From Eggerthellaceae bacterium (lineage in GTDB: Bacteria; Actinomycetota; Coriobacteriia; Coriobacteriales; Eggerthellaceae): a stretch of 5,129 nt of DNA. Of the stretch, positions 1-5,129 are shown one piece after another. A model generated the notes under the pieces. The model was given only the letters and a program-made list of their open reading frames with translations. It was not told the origin of the DNA and did not search any database. The translations under genes were made by a program, and so were the position numbers. The stretch spans positions 1-5,129 of the forward strand of contig DMNP01000409.1 in NCBI GenBank assembly GCA_003452695.1, read 5' to 3'. Position 1 is the stretch's first letter, and every line of letters starts with the position of its first letter.

Positions 1-27
1 GAATCGCCCTCACCCCTCTCCCCGTCC

Positions 28-53
28 CAGCGGCCGGCCGGGCCGGACCGCTG
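28..53. repeat. GC-rich inverted repeat (hairpin) upstream of selAB
   Basis: CAGCGGCCGG (28-37) can pair with CCGG-A-CCGCTG (43-53), giving a 10-bp stem with one bulged A and a 5-base loop. No T-run follows on either strand, so it is not a standard intrinsic terminator. A looser outer pair, GAATCG (1-6) with CGATTC (91-96), encloses it. All three forward frames are open across this stretch, so frame alone cannot show whether it is the tail of an upstream gene or non-coding. Stable GC hairpins arise easily by chance in DNA this rich in G and C. Confidence 0.4.
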
Positions 54-140
54 CGCCGGCGGCCGGGGACCGCGAACCCGTTGGCCCCTTCGATTCACCC
101 GAGTATTGTAATGGAAGGCACGCGGCACGCGGGCGCGCGG

Positions 141-146
141 TATACT
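141..146 (+). promoter_or_regulatory. Possible -10 box for the selAB operon
   Basis: TATACT matches the sigma-70 -10 consensus at five of six positions and lies in an otherwise very GC-rich stretch, 65 bases before the selA start. Transcription would begin near 153 and leave a leader of about 58 bases. No good -35 box sits 16-18 bases upstream, which weakens the call. An alternative pair is TTGGCC (81-86) and TATTGT (104-109) with a 17-base spacer. Confidence 0.35.
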
Positions 147-176
147 CGCTTTCGCCAATGCCACATCAGCTTCATC

Positions 177-194
177 GCGCGCCGCGTTGCGCGC
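177..194 (+). promoter_or_regulatory. Hairpin just upstream of the selA ribosome binding site
   Basis: GCGCGC (177-182) and GCGCGC (189-194) form a perfect 6-bp all-GC stem with the 6-base loop CGCGTT. It ends seven bases before the selA Shine-Dalgarno site, so it would lie in the 5' leader of the selAB transcript if the promoter at 141-146 is real. Its position suggests an influence on translation initiation. The loop lacks the GGU seen in the E. coli fdhF SECIS, so recognition by SelB is not supported by sequence. GCGC runs are frequent in such DNA, so chance is possible. Confidence 0.3.
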
Positions 195-201
195 CGAGTG
201 C

Positions 202-208
202 GAGGTGA
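202..208 (+). promoter_or_regulatory. Shine-Dalgarno site that sets the selA start
   Basis: GAGGTGA is a near-perfect match to the anti-Shine-Dalgarno complement, with its GAGG core five bases before ATG 211. The in-frame TTG at 187 has no comparable site and lies inside the 177-194 hairpin. ATG 211 is therefore the preferred start. Confidence 0.8.
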
Positions 209-210
209 CC

Positions 211-1665
211 ATGCCAAGCGATAGCCAGAAGGAAGCCCTGCGCTCTTTGCCGCAGGTCGAGGAATTCCTGCACCACGAAGCCATCGAGGCCCTGACGCGC
301 ATGCTGCCACGAGACCGCGTATGCGATTTGGCGCGCGGCATCATCGCCGAGGCGCGCGATGCCATCTTGGCCGGCGATGCCACGCCGACCGACCCCGACG
401 AACTGGCCACGCGCGTGCTCAGGAGGGCGCTGGCCCTGGAAAGGCCATCGCTGCGGCGCGTTGTGAACGCATCGGGCGTGGTCGTTCACACCAACCTGGG
501 ACGCAGCGTGCTTCCCGCAAGCGCCGCGTCCGCCGCAACCGCTGCAGCATGCGGGTATTCCACGCTCGAGTACGACTGCGACAAGCAGGCCCGTGGCAGC
601 CGACACGACCATTACGAGCACCTGGCTTGCGCGATAACGGGTGCCGAGGCGGCTTTGGCCGTGAACAACAACGCCGCTGCCGTGATGATGGTGCTCGCGG
701 AGTTCGCCGCAGGGCGCGATGCCGTAATATCGCGCGGCGAGCTCGTGGAAATCGGCGGCTCGTTTCGCGTGCCCGACATCATGGCGCTTTCCGGCGCGCG
801 CATGGTGGAGGTGGGCACGACGAACAAGACGCACCTGGCCGACTACGAGAACGCCCTGGACGACGCCACCGCGTTGCTGTTGAAGGTCCATCCATCGAAC
901 TTCCGCATGAGCGGCTTCACCGAAAGCGTTTCGGTTGCTTTGCTGCGCCAGCTTGCCGACAAGGCAAACGCCGAACGAGCATCCCGCCTGGGCGCCGATG
1001 CGGGCGATGTGCTGGTGTACGAGGACCTGGGATCGGGCGCACTGGTGGACCTGACGCTGGACGGATACCGCGAAACGACCGTGCACGACGCACTGGCCGA
1101 GGGAGCCGACATCGTATCGTTTTCCTGCGACAAGCTGATGGGCGGGCCCCAAGCGGGCCTCGTCGTGGGCAAGAAGCGCATGATCGAGCGCCTGAAGCAA
1201 AGCCCGTACGCACGCGTGCTGCGCCTGGACAAGATGGCGATTGCCGCGCTGGAGGCAACGTTGCGGCTGTACATGGACGAACGGGAGGCGCGCCGGCGCA
1301 TTCCCACGTTGCGCATGCTCACCGAGGACGCGGCGGTCGTGCGCAAGCGCACGCAGGACCTGGCAGATGCCATTCGGGAAACGGCGCCCGAACAGGCGCT
1401 GGACATACGCATCGAGCCCGACGTCTCGCGCGCCGGCGGAGGGGCGCTGCCGATGTGCGACATCCCCACGTTCGTGGCGCGCATCGCGTTTTCCCGCGGC
1501 TCCGCCCAGGACTGCGAGCGCTTCTTCGCAACCCAGCGCGCCGTGCCCATCGTCGCGCGGCTGAACGGCAATTGCATCGTGCTGGACGGACGAACGCTCT
1601 TGGAAGGCGACGAGCAGGAGATAGCGCAGGCCTTCCGCGAGTATTTCGAAGCGCTGGAAGGATGA
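211..1665 (+). CDS. selA: L-seryl-tRNA(Sec) selenium transferase (selenocysteine synthase)
   Basis: SelA is a cytoplasmic PLP enzyme of fold-type I. It converts Ser-tRNA(Sec) to Sec-tRNA(Sec) with selenophosphate as selenium donor; the E. coli enzyme is a ring-shaped decamer. The product has 484 residues, slightly longer than the 463 of E. coli. Visible family landmarks are VVHTNLGR (91-98), VNNNAAAV (151-158), RGELVEIGG (175-183), VGTTNKTH (201-208), LLKVHPSNF (223-231) and CDKLMGGPQAG (306-316). K308 is the PLP-binding lysine, equivalent to E. coli K295. The residue before D307 is Cys, where I recall Gly in the E. coli protein. The N-terminal part (about 1-80) is helical and matches the tRNA-binding region in position. 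ATG 211 was chosen over TTG 187 because of the strong Shine-Dalgarno site. selB follows after 11 bases, so the two are almost certainly co-transcribed. Family assignment is very secure. Confidence 0.97.
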   Translation: MPSDSQKEALRSLPQVEEFLHHEAIEALTRMLPRDRVCDLARGIIAEARDAILAGDATPTDPDELATRVLRRALALERPSLRRVVNASGVVVHTNLGRSVLPASAASAATAAACGYSTLEYDCDKQARGSRHDHYEHLACAITGAEAALAVNNNAAAVMMVLAEFAAGRDAVISRGELVEIGGSFRVPDIMALSGARMVEVGTTNKTHLADYENALDDATALLLKVHPSNFRMSGFTESVSVALLRQLADKANAERASRLGADAGDVLVYEDLGSGALVDLTLDGYRETTVHDALAEGADIVSFSCDKLMGGPQAGLVVGKKRMIERLKQSPYARVLRLDKMAIAALEATLRLYMDEREARRRIPTLRMLTEDAAVVRKRTQDLADAIRETAPEQALDIRIEPDVSRAGGGALPMCDIPTFVARIAFSRGSAQDCERFFATQRAVPIVARLNGNCIVLDGRTLLEGDEQEIAQAFREYFEALEG

Positions 1666-1667
1666 GC

Positions 1668-1673
1668 GGAGGA
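1668..1673 (+). promoter_or_regulatory. Shine-Dalgarno site that sets the selB start
   Basis: GGAGGA lies just after the selA stop (1663-1665) and three bases before ATG 1677. The alternative ATG at 1662 overlaps the selA stop as ATGA and could be used by translational coupling, but its only purine run (GGAAGG, 1656-1661) directly abuts it, which is too close. SelB proteins normally start shortly before the GTAGHIDHGK loop, which also favours ATG 1677. Confidence 0.65.
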
Positions 1674-1676
1674 CGC

Positions 1677-3608
1677 ATGGAAGCAAGCGAGGCGAGCCGC
1701 CGCGTCGTGCTGGGAACGGCCGGCCACATCGACCACGGGAAATCGGCGCTCGTGCTGGCGCTTACGGGCACCGACCCCGACCGCCTGGCGGAAGAGAAGG
1801 CGCGTGGCATTACCATCGAACTGGGCTTTGCACAGCTCGTGCTGCCGGACGGCACGGCCATGGGAGTCGTGGACGTGCCGGGCCACGAGCGCTTCGTGCG
1901 CCAGATGATATCCGGATCGACCGGCATCGACTTGGCCCTTCTGTGCATAGCAGCAGACGACGGCGTAATGCCGCAGACACGCGAGCACCTGGCCGTGATA
2001 GACCTGCTCGGCATCGACTCGTGCATCGTGGCGCTTACCAAATGCGATCGCGTAGACGACGAGTGGCGCGACCTGGTGCTGGAGGACGTGCGCGAATGGC
2101 TTGCCACGACCCGCTTCGCCAACGCGCCCATCGTGCCCACTTCCGCCAGGACCGGCGCGGGACTGGACGCCCTGAAACAAGAGCTGATGACCGCAGCGCA
2201 CGCGGCCGAATCGCAGCACCGCGCAAGCATCGTTCGCATGCCGGTGGACCGCGTGTTCACCATGAAGGGCGCAGGCACCGTGGTAACGGGAACGCTCTGG
2301 AGCGGAACGATCGCCCTGGAAGACGAGCTGCAGATCCTGCCTGCGGGCCAGACGACGCGAGCGCGTGCAATCCAGATTCACGGAACGCCCGTGCAAGAGG
2401 CCCCCGCAGGCAACCGCGTGGCCGTGAACCTGGCCGATGCGAAAACGACCGACGTGCGTCCGGGCGACTTCCTGGCAACGCCCGGGGCCATCGTGCCGTC
2501 GGACCGCTTCGATTGCTGGTTCACCTATGCAAGCCCCCTGGCGGAAGGCAAACCGCTTGCCAGCGGGACGCGGGTTCGCGTCGCGCACGGCACGCGCGAG
2601 ACCTTCGGACGCATCCTGTTCATGAACGGCCAGGATGAACTGCAAGCGCACGAGGGCGCCTATGCCCAGATTCGCCTGGAAGAAGAGCTGGCGTTGTCGT
2701 GGCAGGACCGCTTCGTGGTGCGCTCGTATTCGCCCGTGCGCGTAATCGGCGGCGGCAGCGTGCTTGCCGCGCATCCCCGCAGGAGAACGACGTTGTCGGA
2801 ATCCGAGCTGGCGCTCCTGGACGCCTTGCGCGAAGGCGATGCCGACGAAGCATGCACAATTGCGATTTCTCTGCAAGATGCGCCGCTGCGGGCTCGGGAC
2901 CTGGCCGAGCTTATGGGAACAAGCGCATCCGAAACGCAAGAGCGCCTGGGAGCGCTTGCGCGGGGCAAGCAAGTTACCACGCTCCAACAGGGCAGCATGC
3001 GGTTCTACACCACGCCACGCGCCCTGCAGAAAGGAGTTTCCGCACTCGAGAACGCCCTGCTTAAGTTCCACGCCGAACAACCCGATGCGCTGGGGGTGGC
3101 GAAGGGGGACCTGCTGCTGCGCAGCGGGCTGCGCATGGATGCAGCAGCCTTCGACGCACTGCTCGCACGCGCCCTGGATGACGCGAGGCTCGTGGTCGAA
3201 GACGGCATTATCAGCCATCCCCAGGCTGGAGCGGGAGCCCGCCAGAAAGAGCGGCAGAACGCCGACCGCGTGGCAGGCGTGCTTGCCGCCGCAGGCGCAA
3301 CTCCCCCCTCCACCGAGGAGCTGGCAGCGCAGGCCGACATGACCGTTTCGGCCTTGGCGCGCGCGTTGGCAACGCTGGAAAGGGAAGATCGTGCCGTGCG
3401 CATCGACCGGTCGCTCGCCTTCGACGCACGCGCCTTCGCGCAGCTACGCGATGCGGCCATCGAGCACATCCGCCGGCACGGCCCCTCGTCTGCCGCCGAC
3501 CTGAAGGATGCCATGGGGAGATCGCGCAAGTACGCCATCCCGATCCTCGAGCACCTCGACCGAACCGGTGCGACCGTACGCGACGGCGACCTGCGGCGTT
3601 TGCCCTAG
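1677..3608 (+). CDS. selB: Selenocysteine-specific translation elongation factor SelB
   Basis: SelB is an EF-Tu-like GTPase that binds Sec-tRNA(Sec) and, through its C-terminal winged helices, the SECIS hairpin in selenoprotein mRNA, so that UGA is decoded as selenocysteine at the ribosome. The product has 643 residues (614 in E. coli). The GTPase domain shows the P-loop GTAGHIDHGKS (13-23), switch I RGITIELGF (43-51), DVPGH (66-70), TKCD (121-124) and TSARTG (155-160). Beta-barrel domain 2 begins around 188-212 with VDRVFTMKGAGTVVTGT (190-206), and domain 3 extends to about 365 with RFVVRSYSP (345-353) and RVIGGGSVL (355-363). Residues from about 373 to the end fit the four winged-helix repeats; the last has the typical SRKYAIPILEHLDRTG (616-631) and ends GDLRRLP. 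All GTPase motifs are intact, with no truncation. If ATG 1662 is used the protein gains five residues. It is co-transcribed with selA and convergent with the MFS gene. Confidence 0.97.
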   Translation: MEASEASRRVVLGTAGHIDHGKSALVLALTGTDPDRLAEEKARGITIELGFAQLVLPDGTAMGVVDVPGHERFVRQMISGSTGIDLALLCIAADDGVMPQTREHLAVIDLLGIDSCIVALTKCDRVDDEWRDLVLEDVREWLATTRFANAPIVPTSARTGAGLDALKQELMTAAHAAESQHRASIVRMPVDRVFTMKGAGTVVTGTLWSGTIALEDELQILPAGQTTRARAIQIHGTPVQEAPAGNRVAVNLADAKTTDVRPGDFLATPGAIVPSDRFDCWFTYASPLAEGKPLASGTRVRVAHGTRETFGRILFMNGQDELQAHEGAYAQIRLEEELALSWQDRFVVRSYSPVRVIGGGSVLAAHPRRRTTLSESELALLDALREGDADEACTIAISLQDAPLRARDLAELMGTSASETQERLGALARGKQVTTLQQGSMRFYTTPRALQKGVSALENALLKFHAEQPDALGVAKGDLLLRSGLRMDAAAFDALLARALDDARLVVEDGIISHPQAGAGARQKERQNADRVAGVLAAAGATPPSTEELAAQADMTVSALARALATLEREDRAVRIDRSLAFDARAFAQLRDAAIEHIRRHGPSSAADLKDAMGRSRKYAIPILEHLDRTGATVRDGDLRRLP

Positions 3609-3656
3609 AAATGGCGGATAAATGCTTCTGAGCCGGAATGATTCGTTCACCGTTTC

Positions 3657-4943
3657 CTAGGCATCGCGCCTGTCAGGCCCCTTCTTCACCACGGCGAACG
3701 AGAGCACGCTGGCGGCAAGGGGGGACAGCGCCATTGCGAAGTACATGACCGCGTAGCCATGCGCGTCTACGACGAACCCCCCGAGAAGCGACCCGATGGC
3801 TATGCCCAGGTCGAAGGCCGTCATGTACGTGGAAGTGGCCACGCCGCGTCGCCACGGCTCCACGCTCGCAACCGCCATGGACTGGAAGGTGCTCATGGCC
3901 GTTCCGATGCCCAGGCCGCCGAGCACGCCGCCGCCCGCGAACATCCAAATGTTCGAGGCCATGCCGATAAGAACGAGCGTCGCCGCCGTGCAGAGCGCCG
4001 ACAGTATGGCGGGAACGCGATAGCCGAAGCGGTCGATGAGCGTTCCGATGTAGGGTCGGCTGACCAGGGTGACGACTGCATATACGATGAAGTAGGCCGT
4101 GACGCCGTTCACCCCCTGTGCATCGGCGTGCAGGGCGATGAACGTGGTTATGCAGCCAAAGCCGATGTTCACGAGCAGTATGAGAAGCCCCGGCAGCAGG
4201 GCGCGGCGCTCGAAGAAGGTTTCCAACAGGGAGCGGGGTCGAGGTGCGCCGGGGCCGTGCCCCGACTCCCTATCGGGCCGACCACCCGCTTCGGGCCCCT
4301 GGTGAGTAGCAGCGCCATCGGCTTCAGGAAAACCGGGCGCTTCGGCGGCGGCGCGCTTGCCGCAGAGCGCTTCGGCCACGGCCAGCACGAGCGCGAGCAC
4401 GGTAATGCCCGCCGCCACGTACACCATGAACACGGCACCCGCGCCCTGCGCGATGGCGACTGCGACAGCGGGGGCGATGGCGCTCGATAGCGCCGTCGTC
4501 AGCGAGAAGTAGCCCATCCCCTCGGCGAAGCGATGCTTGGGTATTATGTCGGCGGCCATGGTCGATGCTGCCGTCGACCCCGTGCCCCAGCCCACGCCGT
4601 GCAGCAGGCGAAGGCCCAGTATGATGCCGACGAACGGGAAGACGGCGAACGAGACGATGGAGCAGACCATGATGACCAGGCCGCCCACCAGCATGCCCCT
4701 GCGCCCGAATCGGTCGAGCAGGGCGCCTGCGAACACGCGCACGAGCGTGGCGGTGATGGTCATAAGCGTCGTGGCAAGCCCCACGAGCCGGGCACTCGCC
4801 CCCAGCTGGGCCAAATAGAGCGGAAGTCCGACGTTCAGCATCTGGAACCCGAAGAACATGCACAGGTTTATCGTTGCGAGGACGAGGAAATTCCGGGTGA
4901 AGATCTCGCCGAGCGCCGCGCGCCGCCAATCGTTGCCTGCCAT
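3657..4943 (-). CDS. Major facilitator superfamily transporter, probable 12-helix exporter
   Basis: This is a 428-residue inner-membrane protein with two sets of hydrophobic segments separated by a hydrophilic central loop (about 196-247), the usual 6+6 MFS layout. MFS motif A appears after helix 2 as GALLDRFGRR (73-82) and recurs in the second half as GTLIDRFGYR (300-309). The stretch around 113-145, including GWGTGSTAAS, AADIIPK and EGMGYF, resembles Gram-positive drug-efflux-like MFS members of the YfkF/YwoG kind; this comparison is from memory. The substrate cannot be read from sequence; a proton-driven exporter of drugs or small metabolites is likely. The central loop is rich in Gly, Pro, His, Glu and Arg, which looks like a flexible linker. 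ATG 4943 is preceded by a G-rich Shine-Dalgarno-like run (4946-4952). The gene is on the opposite strand from selAB and appears to have its own promoter, so a selenium role is not supported. Confidence 0.92.
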   Translation of the reverse strand: MAGNDWRRAALGEIFTRNFLVLATINLCMFFGFQMLNVGLPLYLAQLGASARLVGLATTLMTITATLVRVFAGALLDRFGRRGMLVGGLVIMVCSIVSFAVFPFVGIILGLRLLHGVGWGTGSTAASTMAADIIPKHRFAEGMGYFSLTTALSSAIAPAVAVAIAQGAGAVFMVYVAAGITVLALVLAVAEALCGKRAAAEAPGFPEADGAATHQGPEAGGRPDRESGHGPGAPRPRSLLETFFERRALLPGLLILLVNIGFGCITTFIALHADAQGVNGVTAYFIVYAVVTLVSRPYIGTLIDRFGYRVPAILSALCTAATLVLIGMASNIWMFAGGGVLGGLGIGTAMSTFQSMAVASVEPWRRGVATSTYMTAFDLGIAIGSLLGGFVVDAHGYAVMYFAMALSPLAASVLSFAVVKKGPDRRDA

Positions 4944-4984
4944 CGTTCCCCCATCCCCGGCACTGCGAATTGTTTAGCTTAGCC

Positions 4985-5013
4985 ATAGTAGATAAGAATC
5001 GAGAAACGCGCAA
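4985..5013 (-). promoter_or_regulatory. Candidate promoter for the MFS gene
   Basis: On the - strand, TTGCGC (5013-5008) and TACTAT (4990-4985) are separated by exactly 17 bases, as -35 and -10 boxes should be. Matches to consensus are 3/6 and 4/6. The stretch is clearly more AT-rich than its surroundings, as is usual for promoters in high-GC genomes. Transcription would start near 4978, leaving a leader of about 35 bases. Two tandem TTAGC copies (4974-4983, + strand) and a GCCAT/ATGGC inverted repeat (4982-4986 and 5020-5024) overlap or flank it and could be operator elements, but both are short. Confidence 0.4.
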
Positions 5014-5074
5014 TAACACATGGCCTCAGGGCATGAAGGCGAGCGGACGCGCGTTACTGCCCATGGCTTGGCTA

Positions 5075-5106
5075 GGAGGCCCGTAGAAACCCGAAAGCGG
5101 GCCTCC
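5075..5106. repeat. Perfect 9-bp inverted repeat at the right edge
   Basis: GGAGGCCCG (5075-5083) and CGGGCCTCC (5098-5106) form a perfect stem around a 14-base loop. A competing 4-bp hairpin, CCCG-AAAG-CGGG (5090-5101), shares the right arm. On the + strand a TTTTT run occurs only 11 bases after the stem (5118-5122), and on the - strand no T-run follows. A normal intrinsic terminator is therefore a poor fit in either direction. It could be part of a dispersed repeat, a structured RNA or the end of a gene that lies beyond the edge. Confidence 0.5.
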
Positions 5107-5129
5107 ACGGCGTAAAGTTTTTGGGGGTT

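Noticed and set aside
1..100. A selC (tRNA-Sec) gene, suggested by GAATCG/CGATTC ends and proximity to selAB
   Set aside because: No UCA anticodon in a loop context exists on either strand, and no T-arm with a pairing stem can be drawn.
187..210. TTG 187 as the selA start
   Set aside because: It has no Shine-Dalgarno site and sits inside a hairpin, whereas ATG 211 has an excellent site at proper spacing.
321..1661. Open + strand frame running from 321 through selA into selB, which could be read as a giant 1095-residue fusion protein
   Set aside because: It is the SelB frame left open by chance across selA. The part before 1662 is Arg/Gly/Ala-rich shadow translation with no family resemblance, while selA in the other frame has full conservation.
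172..1686. A 504-codon - strand open frame antisense to selA
   Set aside because: It is a codon-phase shadow typical of high-GC genes. The translation is low in recognisable motifs and the opposite strand is unmistakably selA.
843..3218. A 791-codon - strand open frame antisense to selA and selB
   Set aside because: Same shadow effect. It crosses the selA/selB boundary without any domain, and both sense genes are certain.
3609..3656. A bidirectional terminator between the convergent selB and MFS genes
   Set aside because: GCCCTAGAAA and TTTCCTAGGC at its ends look symmetric at first, but pair only with a central mismatch and a loop of some 40 bases. No T-run follows a stem. Only a tiny GAATGATTC palindrome is present.
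3759..4490. + strand open frames opposite the MFS gene
   Set aside because: They are shadows. The - strand frame has membrane segments and MFS motif A in both halves.
5075..5122. Intrinsic terminator on the + strand
   Set aside because: The T-run begins 11 bases after the stem rather than directly after it, and no + strand gene is identified immediately upstream of it.

Overview
The window carries the two protein genes that insert selenocysteine during translation, selA and selB, as a tight operon on the + strand. A 12-helix major facilitator superfamily (MFS) exporter gene faces them from the - strand. Base composition is high in GC, with strong G/C preference at third codon positions and purine-rich Shine-Dalgarno sites. 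This fits a high-GC anaerobe or facultative anaerobe that makes selenoproteins. An actinobacterial gut anaerobe of the Coriobacteriia/Eggerthellaceae type is my best guess, but this rests on general style only, not on a diagnostic marker.

Layout: 1-210 is a leader region without a convincing gene. It holds a very GC-rich hairpin (28-53), a possible -10 box (141-146), a second hairpin (177-194) and a strong Shine-Dalgarno site (202-208). selA runs 211-1665 and selB 1677-3608, separated by 11 bases that contain selB's own Shine-Dalgarno site. A 48-base gap (3609-3656) without a recognisable terminator separates selB from the stop codon of the convergent MFS gene (3657-4943, - strand). The last 186 bases (4944-5129) are upstream of the MFS gene. 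They hold a plausible - strand promoter and, near the edge, a perfect 9-bp inverted repeat (5075-5106) in a block whose identity I cannot settle.

How the genes work together: SelA, a pyridoxal-phosphate enzyme, converts Ser-tRNA(Sec) to Sec-tRNA(Sec) using selenophosphate. SelB, a dedicated GTP-dependent elongation factor, carries that tRNA to in-frame UGA codons marked by a SECIS hairpin. The other two required parts, tRNA-Sec (selC) and selenophosphate synthetase (selD), are not in this window. No sequence evidence ties the MFS transporter to selenium metabolism; it looks like a separately transcribed neighbour. I see no clear new system. The most useful leads are the hairpin just before the selA ribosome binding site, which is a candidate for selAB autoregulation, and the hairpin-bearing block at the right edge.
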